Positions 36,593 to 45,275 of a DNA stretch of 53,090 nt are shown piece after piece (positions within the stretch are counted from its first letter, which is position 1; each line of letters opens with the position of its first letter). The notes below the pieces were generated by a model, which ran no database searches, was not told the origin of the DNA, and saw only the letters and a program-made list of their open reading frames with translations. The translations under genes and the position numbers were made by a program. Origin of the DNA: Herbaspirillum sp. (GTDB taxonomy: Bacteria > Pseudomonadota > Gammaproteobacteria > Burkholderiales > Burkholderiaceae_D); contig JAQGNR010000230.1 in assembly GCA_028291765.1 (NCBI GenBank), positions 1 to 53,090 of the forward strand, in the 5' to 3' direction.

Positions 36593-36695
36593 TAGGGGAC
36601 ACGTTTTAGCAAAATATCAGGCGACCTGCCACGTGCCGAAGCGCACCGGCAATCCACGCCTGAATCCAATAACCTCCTTTTTGGGAGTCTGACAC

Positions 36696-38171
36696 ATGCA
36701 CTTTTCACACTTGATACGCACGCTGATCCACGGTGGACGACGCAGCAAAAATTTCTTCCGGTACAGCATTCTGTTGTCCTGCGCGCTTTGCGCCACCGCC
36801 ACTGACGTCTGGGCGCAGCAGACTGCCGAATCGAACAATATGGAACTGGTCGGCGCCAACGACCTGCAAGGACGTGGTGCATACCAGCCCGTCATTGAAG
36901 AACAGAACGGACGCTGGATTGCCTATGTCGGCCATCATGGCGGCACGCCATCGAACCCGAAGCCGATCAATCCGTTAAATGGGCAGCATGAGTTCAACGG
37001 CACCTCGATCATCGACGTGACCGATCCCGCAAAACCGAAATATTTGTTTCACATTCCCGGCGAGGAAGGCATGGGGGAAAGCGGCGGCGGCCAGATGGCG
37101 CGCGTCTGTTCCGGCAAGCAGCTCCCCAAAGGCGATCCGAGCAAGTTCTACCTGCTACGGGTATTCGGCAATCACGCACATGAAATATGGGACGTCAGCG
37201 ATCCTGCCAAGCCGAATCGCATTGCCGAAATCACCGGCGTAGAAGGTACGCACAAGAATTTTTGGGAATGCGATACGGGTATTGCCTATCTGGTTTCCGG
37301 CGCACCGGGATGGCGCGTCAAACGTATGACGCAGGTCTATGATTTAAGCGATCCCGCCAAGCCGGTGTTCATCCGCAATTTCGGTCTGCCCGGACAACAG
37401 CCGGGTGCAACAGGACCGGCGCCGGAAGGTATACATGGCGCCATTTCCATTGGCGCCGCCGGCAATCGGGTGTACTTCGGTTACGGCACCAACCAAAATG
37501 GCATGCTGCAAATCGTCGATCGCAATAAGCTGCTCACCGGGCCGAAAGAACCGACCGATGCAAACCTTGCGTATCCAGAAGTGGGCAGGCTCGTATTGTC
37601 ACCGAAGAACGGTTCTCATACGACATTTCCGATCCTTGGGGTGGACGTGCCGGAATTCGCGAAAAATAAAGACAGCAAACGCGATTTTGTCTTGATGGTT
37701 CCCGAAGAGCTGGAGAGCGACTGTAAAGGACCGCGCGAGATGGCATGGCTGGCCGATATAACGGTAGAGAACAAACCGCAAGTAGTGTCGAATTTCACGG
37801 TCCCGGAATCAAGCGGCAATTTTTGCAGCCGCGGCGGTCGCTTTGGCACGCATGCGTCCAACGAAAGCTTCACGCCCATCTACTACCGACGCATTGTATT
37901 TCTTTCCCACTTCAATGCCGGTGTGCGGGCCGTGGATATCCGTAATCCTTACGCACCTAAAGAAGTTGGCTATTACATTCCCGCTGTCACCGATAAGACA
38001 TTCCTGGCGTGTCCAGCCGGCAGCAAGGACAATTGCAAAGCCGTCATCCAGACCAACAATGTGGAAGTCGATGATCGCGGCTATATTTATATGGTCGACC
38101 GTGCGGGCACCGGCATGCATATCCTGCAACTCACCGGCGATGCAAGAAAGATTGCGAACTTTCCTCACTAA
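36696..38171 (+). CDS. Exported LVIVD-repeat protein (probable beta-propeller)
   Basis: 491 residues with an unusually long signal region (RRSKNFFRYSILLSCALCATATDVWAQQ). The body has repeated units of the LVIVD type: IIDVTDPAKPKYLF, IWDVSDPAKPNRIAEI, VYDLSDPAKPVFIRNF, AVDIRNPYAPKEVGYY, arranged like propeller blades. Cys residues near the end (FLACPAGSKDNCKAVI) could form a disulfide. Function unknown; a secreted or periplasmic binding or enzyme scaffold is likely. Ribosome-binding site GGGAGTC. It is monocistronic and preceded by a promoter with LacI-type sites. Confidence 0.85.
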   Translation: MHFSHLIRTLIHGGRRSKNFFRYSILLSCALCATATDVWAQQTAESNNMELVGANDLQGRGAYQPVIEEQNGRWIAYVGHHGGTPSNPKPINPLNGQHEFNGTSIIDVTDPAKPKYLFHIPGEEGMGESGGGQMARVCSGKQLPKGDPSKFYLLRVFGNHAHEIWDVSDPAKPNRIAEITGVEGTHKNFWECDTGIAYLVSGAPGWRVKRMTQVYDLSDPAKPVFIRNFGLPGQQPGATGPAPEGIHGAISIGAAGNRVYFGYGTNQNGMLQIVDRNKLLTGPKEPTDANLAYPEVGRLVLSPKNGSHTTFPILGVDVPEFAKNKDSKRDFVLMVPEELESDCKGPREMAWLADITVENKPQVVSNFTVPESSGNFCSRGGRFGTHASNESFTPIYYRRIVFLSHFNAGVRAVDIRNPYAPKEVGYYIPAVTDKTFLACPAGSKDNCKAVIQTNNVEVDDRGYIYMVDRAGTGMHILQLTGDARKIANFPH

Positions 38172-38199
38172 GGCACGGTGATTAACTAAGCACCGGCGT

Positions 38200-38236
38200 G
38201 CGCGGGTGGCCGATTCGATCGGCTTCCCGCGCATTT
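38200..38236 (+). terminator. Strong hairpin after the LVIVD gene
   Basis: GCGCGGG-TG-GCCGAT-TCG-ATCGGC-TT-CCCGCGC (38200-38232) followed by ATTTGC. The stem is very stable but the T-run is poor. It lies between two convergent genes and could terminate the plus-strand transcript. Confidence 0.65.
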
Positions 38237-38241
38237 GCATC

Positions 38242-38556
38242 TTAAAAGCGCGGCAAATCCATCAGCGTGCGGCCTGGCACATTGTGATCGATGGTATCGA
38301 TACCCTCGATGCCATGCTCATACAGGATCAGCCGGATGCGCGGCCCCAACAGCGTGTCATTACCCACCTGAAAAGCAGTGGCAACCTCGTCACCGAAATG
38401 CAGCGCATCGATCACCAGATTAACATCCTGTTCCACCGTTTCCGCGTGCCAGCTGGGAGAACCCTCGCTCTTGCGCACTGCCCGGCCCCACCGCACCTGC
38501 TCAACCCGGTCTCCCGTTGCATTGAAACGCACCGCCACGATCATATGAACAGCCAT
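38242..38556 (-). CDS. Conserved hypothetical protein, 104 residues
   Basis: Starts at ATG 38556, preceded by GGAGTA at good spacing; the frame is open eight codons further. Sequence features: MAVHMIVAVRFNATGDRVEQVRWG, SPSWHAETVEQDVNLVIDAL, FQVGNDTLLGPRIRLILYEHG, ending TLMDLPRF. It has the mix of charged and hydrophobic residues expected of a small soluble alpha/beta protein, no signal peptide and no membrane helix. I do not recognise the family. Confidence 0.7.
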   Translation of the reverse strand: MAVHMIVAVRFNATGDRVEQVRWGRAVRKSEGSPSWHAETVEQDVNLVIDALHFGDEVATAFQVGNDTLLGPRIRLILYEHGIEGIDTIDHNVPGRTLMDLPRF

Positions 38557-38688
38557 TCTTTTACTCCATTGAATTTTCAATAATATTACGCGTGCCGCAA
38601 GCTCTCAGCAATACGAATCAAACTGCTCTATGCTGTCCATTTGTTCGACACAGACCACGATGATCGAACCGACTTTCGAGACTTGCCA

Positions 38689-39042
38689 ATGACACCTTCA
38701 GGTGATTCGATCGCGCCGCAAACATCGGCGCAGCCTTTGCTATTTACGATAACCCTAGAACCGTTCGGCTGGCAATTCACAAGCGACGGCCAATCCTCTT
38801 TGTTGGAAGCTGCACGCCACGCCGGCTTTATCCTGCCCAGCTCTTGCCGCAACGGCACTTGCCGTACTTGCCTGTGCCAATTGCGCAGCGGGCAGATTCG
38901 CTATCAAATCGAATGGCCCGGCGTCAGCATCGATGAGAAAAAAGAAGGATTGATTTTACCTTGCGTTGCACTGGCCGAATCCTCGTTGACGCTTTTTGCG
39001 CCAGCCGCCACGACCATAGCAACGATCTCCCGACCCTTTTAA
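38689..39042 (+). CDS. 2Fe-2S ferredoxin, plant type
   Basis: About 117 residues from ATG 38689; a TTG at 38641 also opens the frame. The cluster motif is C-x4-C-x2-C (SSCRNGTCRTCLCQL) with the fourth ligand in LPCVA about 30 residues later. The N-terminal beta strand LFTITLEPFGWQF and the segment SLLEAARHAGFILPSSC fit the fold. Electron partners are not encoded nearby. It might serve an oxygenase or a biosynthetic reductase. Confidence 0.9.
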   Translation: MTPSGDSIAPQTSAQPLLFTITLEPFGWQFTSDGQSSLLEAARHAGFILPSSCRNGTCRTCLCQLRSGQIRYQIEWPGVSIDEKKEGLILPCVALAESSLTLFAPAATTIATISRPF

Positions 39043-39140
39043 AAAAACATTAATTTAATACATTAAGTATAAATAATAAGTTATTGATTATAAATAATTT
39101 ATAAGTCAACTCCGTTCACATCTCGCCTCCTTTTTCAATG

Positions 39141-39176
39141 GACAAAAAAAACGCGCATTTTTAATAAATGCGCGTT
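39141..39176 (-). terminator. Minus-strand terminator with no known gene upstream of it
   Basis: On the minus strand AACGCGCATTT-N5-AAATGCGCGTT is followed by TTTTTTT (A-run 39144-39150 on the forward strand). It is a textbook terminator, but the only gene on its upstream side (39402-40043) is transcribed the other way. On the plus strand the stem is followed by AAAA, so it does not serve the ferredoxin gene. Confidence 0.82.
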
Positions 39177-39299
39177 AAAACTTATGCCAGGGGAAAGCAT
39201 AAGGAAGGGAATACAACTCCGATTGTCTGCTGCGCGAGAAGTTCATAAAAATTCTAGTTGACGCCGATTGCCGGCCCGAGACCATTTCTTGTCTATTGA

Positions 39300-39314
39300 T
39301 AACAATAATTGTTA
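39300..39314. promoter_or_regulatory. 15-bp palindrome, probable repressor operator
   Basis: TAACAAT-A-ATTGTTA, about 90 bases upstream of the S24 repressor start. Such repressors normally control their own promoter from palindromes of this size. It is immediately followed by TACGTACGT, another small palindrome. Confidence 0.6.
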
Positions 39315-39401
39315 CGTACGTGTTGCCCTGCACCAACACCATTCAAGCGTAATTTCTGATTACATTCGCGGTCTCGAAATCCTAAAAAATGATGTGTAAT
39401 T

Positions 39402-40043
39402 ATGGAAACTTTAGCAAAACGCCTTCGCTGGGCTCGCAAACAAAAACGCATTTCACAGGAAGAATTAGGCAAACTCGCCGGCGTTTCACAATCGACAATC
39501 GGCAATCTGGAAGCCGGTACACGAGCCTCGGCCCGCAAGATAGCCTCGATTGCCGCCGCATTAGGGGTCGACGCCCTCTGGCTGGCAGAGGGCAAACAGC
39601 GCCCCGCCGTGCGGCCCGACCCTGGCATCGAACCCGGTCCCGACATTCACGGTGAAGTCCCGCTAATCAATTGGGTGCAGGCCGGCAGCTTCTGCATCAT
39701 GCGTGAATCGTATTTGCCATCCGAAGCCGACCTATGGCTAGCCTGCCCGGTGAACCATGGCCCTCGCACCTATTGCCTGCGCGTGGTGGGACGCAGCATG
39801 GCCGGTGAAGACGGTTATCACGATGGCGAAATTATTTTTGTCGATCCCGATGCCGAAGCCATGCCCGGCAAAGACGTCATTGTCACGACTATCGATGGCG
39901 AGTCCACATTTAAACGCCTGAAACTGGATATCGACGGTTATTATCTATTGGCGCTCAACCCCAAATGGGAACCGAATTATTTTAAAATGCCCGAAAACGC
40001 CCATATCGGCGGTGTCGTCATTTTTGCCGGCCGCGAACGCTAG
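39402..40043 (+). CDS. XRE-family repressor with S24 (LexA/CI-like) peptidase domain
   Basis: 213 residues. The N-terminal helix-turn-helix is QEELGKLAGVSQSTIGNLE (about 19-37). An acidic Pro/Gly linker follows. The C-terminal autopeptidase domain has a probable cleavage site Ala94-Gly95 (WVQAGSF), nucleophile Ser132 (VVGRSMAG) and general base Lys171 (STFKRLK). RecA-stimulated self-cleavage is expected by family. The rest of a prophage is absent, so it could be a chromosomal stress regulator or a phage relic. Confidence 0.9.
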   Translation: METLAKRLRWARKQKRISQEELGKLAGVSQSTIGNLEAGTRASARKIASIAAALGVDALWLAEGKQRPAVRPDPGIEPGPDIHGEVPLINWVQAGSFCIMRESYLPSEADLWLACPVNHGPRTYCLRVVGRSMAGEDGYHDGEIIFVDPDAEAMPGKDVIVTTIDGESTFKRLKLDIDGYYLLALNPKWEPNYFKMPENAHIGGVVIFAGRER

Positions 40044-40115
40044 AACCTAGCTAGGACAATCGCCACAGGCCTGTCAACCGACCGGTCTGAATACCATCGG
40101 ATCGCGCCCGCTGCC

Positions 40116-40514
40116 ATGCCAAAATCCCAGGAAGAAATCGACGCTGAACACAATAGCAACGTGGCCGCTTTCAACCGCGATCCTGAGACCTGGCTGTTTC
40201 GGGAATATTGGCAGGCGCACGATCTGCGTTTTATCAAGCTGACGGCATTCATCGAGCACGTCGTCACCGGCAAAACCATCGTCAGCAATGAGATCATTGT
40301 CCAATGCAAGGAAGCCGTTTTGCAGATCAATCAGATTACGCATGTACTGAGCGAACTCAGCAAAGGCGTCGGACAAACCAACCTGGTCAGCGCAATGAAT
40401 ATCGCCTACACCTACGATGCAAGGGCAAGCACTGCGCGCGGCCAACTGCAGACGATCGAGTCATGGCAATCGCATCAAGCGGATGCGCCATCGCATACCT
40501 ATTTAATCAGATAG
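40116..40514 (+). CDS. Hypothetical protein, 132 residues
   Basis: Follows the S24 repressor by about 70 bases. Predicted soluble and helical: DPETWLFREYWQAHDLRFIKLTAFIEHVV, QCKEAVLQINQITHVLSELSKGVG, STARGQLQTIESWQSHQ. No signal peptide, Cys motif or known domain is visible. Codon use looks normal for the window. The residue mix and clean ATG argue for a real gene, but there is no strong ribosome-binding site. Confidence 0.55.
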   Translation: MPKSQEEIDAEHNSNVAAFNRDPETWLFREYWQAHDLRFIKLTAFIEHVVTGKTIVSNEIIVQCKEAVLQINQITHVLSELSKGVGQTNLVSAMNIAYTYDARASTARGQLQTIESWQSHQADAPSHTYLIR

Positions 40515-40610
40515 AAAATCAGTAACTATTCCCAAAACGCAGCCGGCATGATCTGAGATGTTTTGATAATCGATCGAAAAAACGCCGTTTGTGTTGGGCT
40601 CCGGAAGACG

Positions 40611-40853
40611 TTAAGGTTTTTTCATACGCGCTTCAACCAAGCCGTGCGCAATTTTTTTCGCTTCCTGCTCCGCTTCGCTTTCCGTCGCAAACCGTGACTC
40701 CAGCGCGACCCTATGTCCGGGGAAAACCGGATTACGATGCATGGGATTATTGCAGGGGCCGTACACCGTTACCCATGCGCCCCAGCCCTCATGATTCGAT
40801 AATGGCACTCCCGAATATTCAATTTCGTAAGCACCTACTGTTTCAGATTGCAT
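40611..40853 (-). CDS. Small hypothetical protein, 80 residues
   Basis: Starts at ATG 40853, supported by AGGAGA six bases upstream; the longer open frame upstream lacks protein character. Sequence: MQSETVGAYEIEYSGVPLSN, then EGWGAWVTVYGPCNNPMHRN, HRVALESRFATESEAEQEAKK, and ends EARMKKP. The FATESEAEQEA... segment resembles the end of small beta-proteobacterial proteins of the CPXCG or DUF6566 kind, but I cannot name the family. It stands alone. Confidence 0.65.
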   Translation of the reverse strand: MQSETVGAYEIEYSGVPLSNHEGWGAWVTVYGPCNNPMHRNPVFPGHRVALESRFATESEAEQEAKKIAHGLVEARMKKP

Positions 40854-41068
40854 AACCGTCTCCTGTAAAACACAAGTAGCAAGCAGTTTGCTGTCAGGGG
40901 TCAAGCTTGTCATTAATGCGTTGCTGCCTACAATACAGCAAAGGCGCATTGGCAGCCAAAACCCGCCATATAACGCATTAAAAAAAACGACTGCTTTTCG
41001 CGTCTGTCCTTATTTAGCCTCATTCAGTTCCGCGTCGTCGGCTAAAAATAAATTTCACACAACATCTA

Positions 41069-41097
41069 TTGCAAATATGATGGTCATACTCTATTAT
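41069..41097 (+). promoter_or_regulatory. Predicted promoter of the TetR gene
   Basis: TTGCAA (41069-41074), 17-base spacer, TATTAT (41092-41097). About 30 bases upstream of the start codon, which leaves a short leader and room for autorepression by TetR. Confidence 0.55.
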
Positions 41098-41131
41098 TCA
41101 CCGAAACCGAAACCTCCCGAATGGAAATAAT

Positions 41132-41788
41132 ATGCCACGCGTCTCAAAAGTCCAGACCGACAAAAATCGTGCTTCCATTGAGCTTATTGCTGCCCGCCTG
41201 TTTCTTGAACACGGTATCGATGGCGTCAGCGTTGCAGAATTAATGGGCGCTGCCGGTCTCACGCATGGCGGCTTTTATGGCCATTTCGATTCGAAAGAAT
41301 CGCTCGCGGCAATTGCCTGCGGCAAAGCGTTCGAACAATCGGCGCAGCGCAGGCAAGAAAAAATCGACCATACCGACAGCCCAGAGGCGGCTTTAAGCGA
41401 GATTAGCAACGCCTATCTGCGCAGCGAACACCGCGATAATCCGGGTAATGGCTGTCCGGTTTTGGCGCTGGCGACCGATATCGCGCGCACGGCAGCGGAT
41501 AAACCGGTGCGTGCGATTTATCTGGAAGGCGTCAAACAAATGCTGGCGACATTGAGCAGCCTATCGCCGGCAGCGAATAAAAAAACCACCCAAAAAACCG
41601 CGCAAACTGGAAACCATCCTCTTGAACCTCAGGATAATGCTGCGCAACAAGCCGCGATGATACGCATGGCCATATTGGTCGGCACCCTGACGCTGGCGCG
41701 CGCTACCGCCGGCGATCCGCTATCCGAAGCGTTCCTGGCCGCCGGACGCGCGGGCATTGACCAGTCTGTCGCCCACAGCACCGAATAA
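41132..41788 (+). CDS. TetR/AcrR-family regulator
   Basis: 218 residues. The N-terminal TetR DNA-binding domain is clear (RASIELIAARLFLEHGIDGVSVAELMGAAGLTHGGFYGHFDSKESLAA). The C-terminal ligand domain contains GNGCPVLALATDIAR, as in the TetR_C_16/YxaF-like group. A Lys/Thr/Gln-rich insert (about 150-175) is unusual. It heads a plus-strand group with an MFS transporter and an oxidoreductase, and probably controls them. Confidence 0.92.
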   Translation: MPRVSKVQTDKNRASIELIAARLFLEHGIDGVSVAELMGAAGLTHGGFYGHFDSKESLAAIACGKAFEQSAQRRQEKIDHTDSPEAALSEISNAYLRSEHRDNPGNGCPVLALATDIARTAADKPVRAIYLEGVKQMLATLSSLSPAANKKTTQKTAQTGNHPLEPQDNAAQQAAMIRMAILVGTLTLARATAGDPLSEAFLAAGRAGIDQSVAHSTE

Positions 41789-41839
41789 TTTAATCCCGAC
41801 GCAATCCGACCGCCCCAATCAAAACTTATAAGGAACGCC

Positions 41840-43144
41840 ATGTCTGCAGCAAACTGGCTGGCAAAGCGCCATATCCATTACGGCTGGGTGATCGTCGCCC
41901 TGACCTTTCTGACCATGCTGACATCATCGGCGGCGCTCAGTCTGCCCGGTGCGCTGATTCAACCGCTCAATAAAGAATTCGCCTGGAATACCGAACAAAT
42001 ATCTTCGGTGCTGGCCTTGCGTTTCGCCTTGTACGGTTTGCTGGGACCATTTTCCGCCATCCTGATCGAACGCTACGGCATGCGCCGGGTGATGTGCATC
42101 GCTCTGGCGCTGGTTGCAAGCAGCATGGCCTTGGTCACCATGCTGAGCCAGTTATGGCAACTATTCCTTTTGTGGGGCCTGCTATTGGGGCTCGGTTCGG
42201 GCATGACGGCATTGGTGCTGGGCGCGATGGTCGCCAATCGATGGTTCGAAACACACCGCGGCCTGGTCATCGGCATGCTGACCGCCAGCTCCGCCACCGG
42301 GCAGTTGATTTTCCTGCCGGTGGCCGCGTGGCTGATCGAGCACTTCGGCTGGCGCGCCGCCGTGCTGCCGGTCTTCATCAGTTGCCTGACGACGGCGATC
42401 CTGGCGTTTTTCTTCATGCGCGATCGGCCGGAAGATGTCGGCCTGCGCGCTTACGGCGCAGACCCTGCTGCGCCTTTACCGGCATCGGCATCGGCGCCGG
42501 TAAAGGCGCGCCCGATAAGCCTCTGGGAACCGCTGCTGATATTGCGCAGCGTTATCCGCAATCGCACATTCCTGATTCTGGCGGCGACTTTTTTCATTTG
42601 CGGTCTCAGTACCAACGGCCTGATCCAGACCCACTTCATTTCGCTGTGCGGCGACTATGGATTAACAGCGATCCCCGCGGCCGGCGTACTGGCGATGATG
42701 GGCGGATTCGATTTCTTCGGCACCATCCTGTCCGGCTGGCTATCGGATCGTTACGACAACCGCAAACTATTGTTCTGGTATTACAGCCTGCGCGGGCTGT
42801 CCCTGTTCTGGCTGCCGCACTCCACCTTTTCCTTATACGGCTTATCGATTTTCGCGATGTTTTACGGCCTTGACTGGATCGCTACCGTGCCGCCTACGGT
42901 CAAGCTGACTGCAGCGCGCTTCGGCAAGGAACGCGCCGGCACGGTGTTCGGCTGGATTTTCGCAGCCCATCAATTGGGCGCGGCAACAGCTGCCTATGGC
43001 GCCGGTTTTGTGCGTACCCTATTGCTCACTTACACCCCGGCCTTATACGTGGCCGGCGGCATGTGCCTGATCGCAGGTGCGATTACAATGGCCATCCGCC
43101 GCCAGGCGCCGGCATTAATACCGGCTAAACCGGCGGTATCATAA
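41840..43144 (+). CDS. MFS transporter
   Basis: 434 residues, twelve predicted membrane helices in two halves with a central loop (PAAPLPASASAPVKARPISLW). Near helix 2-3 there is ERYGMRRVM, and in the second half LSDRYDNRKLL, the matched MFS signature loops. It resembles the oxalate/formate and monocarboxylate-type family. The substrate cannot be told; context with the oxidoreductase suggests export or uptake of a small organic molecule. Confidence 0.9.
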   Translation: MSAANWLAKRHIHYGWVIVALTFLTMLTSSAALSLPGALIQPLNKEFAWNTEQISSVLALRFALYGLLGPFSAILIERYGMRRVMCIALALVASSMALVTMLSQLWQLFLLWGLLLGLGSGMTALVLGAMVANRWFETHRGLVIGMLTASSATGQLIFLPVAAWLIEHFGWRAAVLPVFISCLTTAILAFFFMRDRPEDVGLRAYGADPAAPLPASASAPVKARPISLWEPLLILRSVIRNRTFLILAATFFICGLSTNGLIQTHFISLCGDYGLTAIPAAGVLAMMGGFDFFGTILSGWLSDRYDNRKLLFWYYSLRGLSLFWLPHSTFSLYGLSIFAMFYGLDWIATVPPTVKLTAARFGKERAGTVFGWIFAAHQLGAATAAYGAGFVRTLLLTYTPALYVAGGMCLIAGAITMAIRRQAPALIPAKPAVS

Positions 43145-43177
43145 CGAATATCGAATATATATTTATTGAGGATCACC

Positions 43178-44206
43178 ATGAAAGCCATCGCATACCAACA
43201 AGCACTCCCGATCGACGACGATCAGGCCTTGCTCGATATCACCTTGCCGGACCCAGTGGCCACGGGCCGCGATCTCCTGATCGAAGTCAAAGCCATTTCA
43301 GTCAATCCGGTCGATACCAAAGTGCGCCGGAGCATGACGCCGCCGGCCGGCGAATATAAAGTCATCGGATGGGATGCGACCGGTATTGTGCGCGCAACCG
43401 GCGAGCACGCCAGTCTGTTCAAGGTCGGTGACCGGGTCTGGTATGCCGGCTCATTGACACGTCCCGGCGCCAATAGCGAATTACATTTGGTGGATGAACG
43501 CATAGTCGGCCGTATGCCGCATAGTCTCGATTTTGCGCAAGCCGCAGCGTTACCGTTGACCACCATTACCGCTTGGGAATTATTATTCGAACGGCTGCAA
43601 TTGAGCAAGAAATCGGATGCAAACGCGAAGAGCCACGCCGACGATGCATTGCTCATTGTCGGCGCGGCAGGCGGCGTCGGCTCGATCATGATCCAGTTGG
43701 CCCGCCAACTGACTGACATTACCGTGATTGCCACTGCATCGCGCCCTGAAACGCGCAGTTGGGTACACGAATTGGGCGCGCATCAGATCATCGATCACAG
43801 CAAGCCGCTGAGCCAGGAACTGAAAGCGATCGGCATCCCGAACGTGCGCTATATCGCCGGCCTGAATCAAACCGACAAGCATTACACCGAAATGGTGGAA
43901 GCCATTGCGCCGCAGGGCCGGCTGGCATTGATCGACGATCCCGCCGAATTAGACGTGCGTCTGTTAAAACGCAAAAGCGCTTCACTGCATTGGGAGTTCA
44001 TGTTTACACGCGCCATGTTCGAAACACCCGACATGCAAAAACAGCACGATCTTCTCAATGAAACGGCACGGCTGATCGATACCAATACCATCAGAAGCAC
44101 CGTCGGCCAACATTTCGGCACGATCAACGCGGCCAACTTGCGGCGCGCGCATGCGCTGCTGGAAAGCAATACGGCCAAGGGCAAGATTGTGCTTGAAGGG
44201 TTTTAA
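43178..44206 (+). CDS. Zinc-type alcohol dehydrogenase / quinone oxidoreductase family protein
   Basis: 342 residues from ATG 43178 with GAGGA upstream. Medium-chain dehydrogenase without the catalytic zinc ligands: the GroES-like half contains VNPVDTKVRRSMTPPAGEYKVIGWDATGIV, and the Rossmann half has IVGAAGGVGSIMIQLARQL. Most like the NADPH:quinone reductase-like ZADH subfamily. It lies 33 bases after the MFS gene, so TetR, MFS and this gene probably form one operon. Confidence 0.92.
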   Translation: MKAIAYQQALPIDDDQALLDITLPDPVATGRDLLIEVKAISVNPVDTKVRRSMTPPAGEYKVIGWDATGIVRATGEHASLFKVGDRVWYAGSLTRPGANSELHLVDERIVGRMPHSLDFAQAAALPLTTITAWELLFERLQLSKKSDANAKSHADDALLIVGAAGGVGSIMIQLARQLTDITVIATASRPETRSWVHELGAHQIIDHSKPLSQELKAIGIPNVRYIAGLNQTDKHYTEMVEAIAPQGRLALIDDPAELDVRLLKRKSASLHWEFMFTRAMFETPDMQKQHDLLNETARLIDTNTIRSTVGQHFGTINAANLRRAHALLESNTAKGKIVLEGF

Positions 44207-44232
44207 ACGATGTAAGCGGGGATTTTATGGAT

Positions 44233-44709
44233 TTACGGGCGGCCGGCTTTGGCCCGAAACGCGGCTAGTCCGGCGGCGGCCTGCTTGCGAATTGCCTGTT
44301 GCACCGGCGGCGCCCAGCCCAGCAACAGTCCTTTCGCGCCAAGCGCCTGACGCGCCCAACGCCATAAATCGAAACGATCGGCATGACGCACGATCTTGCC
44401 GCCGGCAAAATCGAAACGCGCATGAATATCGTTGACCACCGAGCGGCCGGTCTGGGAAAACGTATAACGCGCAACCCAATGTGCGCTGCCGCTGCGCTCA
44501 TCGGCAGCCACACCATCGAAGCGCACCTCAAAATCCTTCGCCCGCGATAGCAACATGCACCACATATCCGCGGCCTGATCGCCATGCAAAGAAGTAAAAA
44601 CGGGATCCGAAAAATGAACATTTCCGGCATAGCAGGCAGCCATTGCCTCAGCATCGCCGGCCTGCATCGCCGCGTAAAACGTTTCGATAAGCTTGGCGTT
44701 AGGATGCAT
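44233..44709 (-). CDS. SnoaL/NTF2-like protein
   Basis: 158 residues from ATG 44709; the frame is open 26 codons upstream without family similarity. Typical SnoaL-like start: LIETFYAAMQAGDAEAMAACYAGNVHFSDPVF, then FDGVAADERSGSAHWVARYTF and NDIHARFDFAGGKIVRHADRFD. Such proteins bind or transform small hydrophobic molecules. It is followed by the end of the oxidoreductase gene on the other strand. Confidence 0.9.
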   Translation of the reverse strand: MHPNAKLIETFYAAMQAGDAEAMAACYAGNVHFSDPVFTSLHGDQAADMWCMLLSRAKDFEVRFDGVAADERSGSAHWVARYTFSQTGRSVVNDIHARFDFAGGKIVRHADRFDLWRWARQALGAKGLLLGWAPPVQQAIRKQAAAGLAAFRAKAGRP

Positions 44710-44756
44710 GGATGCGGACCCTAATAAAACAAACGAATAAATAAAAGAAGGAAGTA

Positions 44757-45185
44757 CTAGCGTATCTTGCCTAAATCGCGTTGACATTCCTGCAGGATTT
44801 TGCCGAAACGCGCTCGACGCGCCAGCTCGGCCGGACTGCTCGACGACTTATCGGCAACGGCCTGATCTGCGTATTTGATTAATAAATCCAGCGCGAAGTA
44901 ACAATCGGCATATTCGTAATATTCCTCTTTGAGCGGCTGCGGCCATTTGGCGGCAATGGTCTTGGCCGGGCTCGAAAACTGCGCGAAATAATCGGCCTTG
45001 TTGGCATTTTTAATCCAGGCTCCCAGTTTGCCTTGCGCCGCATCCATGAATCGATAGCTTTCCATTGCGAGATCGCGCGGCTTCTGGTCGGCCGCCAGCG
45101 CATCAACGGGTAGCGCGAAGAGTAGCGCTAAAAGCGGCGAGAAAAGCAGCGCAGAAACAGTCGCCAACAGAAATTGATTACGCAT
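44757..45185 (-). CDS. Exported hypothetical protein, 142 residues
   Basis: Signal peptide MRNQFLLATVSALLFSPLLALLF, ending near DALAADQ. The mature part is helical and charged: MESYRFMDAAQGKLGAWIKN, KPQPLKEEYYEYADCYFALD-like region, LARRARFGKILQECQRDLGKI. Two Cys (ADCYF and QECQR) could form a disulfide. It starts at ATG 45185 with GGAGG upstream. The family is not recognised. Confidence 0.75.
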   Translation of the reverse strand: MRNQFLLATVSALLFSPLLALLFALPVDALAADQKPRDLAMESYRFMDAAQGKLGAWIKNANKADYFAQFSSPAKTIAAKWPQPLKEEYYEYADCYFALDLLIKYADQAVADKSSSSPAELARRARFGKILQECQRDLGKIR

Positions 45186-45275
45186 CGTCTGCCTCCGAAA
45201 TAAACAAGAACTCTGATCTTACCAGAGCCAATGCCGGCATTTTGAACTGTTTGTCCTACGACAGATCAATCCCGT

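Larger units (their letters stand above)
36339..36695 (+). other. Regulatory spacer upstream of the LVIVD gene
   Basis: 357 bases without a gene, containing a good promoter, two palindromes with a shared TGCAAACG core and several further CAAACG-like half-sites (for example near 36424). An A/T-rich left part ends in the promoter at 36544-36572; the 5' leader is then about 115 bases. A CCTCC/GGGAG pair just before the start codon could fold over the ribosome-binding site. Confidence 0.6.
39043..39401. other. AT-rich spacer upstream of the S24 repressor
   Basis: 359 bases with no gene I can support. The left third (39043-39120) is extremely A+T rich (TTAATTTAATACATTAAG, TAAATAATTTATAAG). It then holds a minus-strand terminator (39141-39176), a G+A-rich part, a 15-bp palindrome (39300-39314) and the repressor start. 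Both an unknown minus-strand transcript and the repressor promoter should lie here. Confidence 0.6.

Noticed and set aside
36441-36602. A 60-codon minus-strand frame in the LVIVD promoter region
   Set aside because: The region is explained by a promoter and two palindromes; the frame has no start signal and unlikely composition.
39402-40514. A prophage or genomic island around the S24 repressor
   Set aside because: No integrase, attachment-site repeats or phage genes flank it; neighbouring genes look chromosomal.
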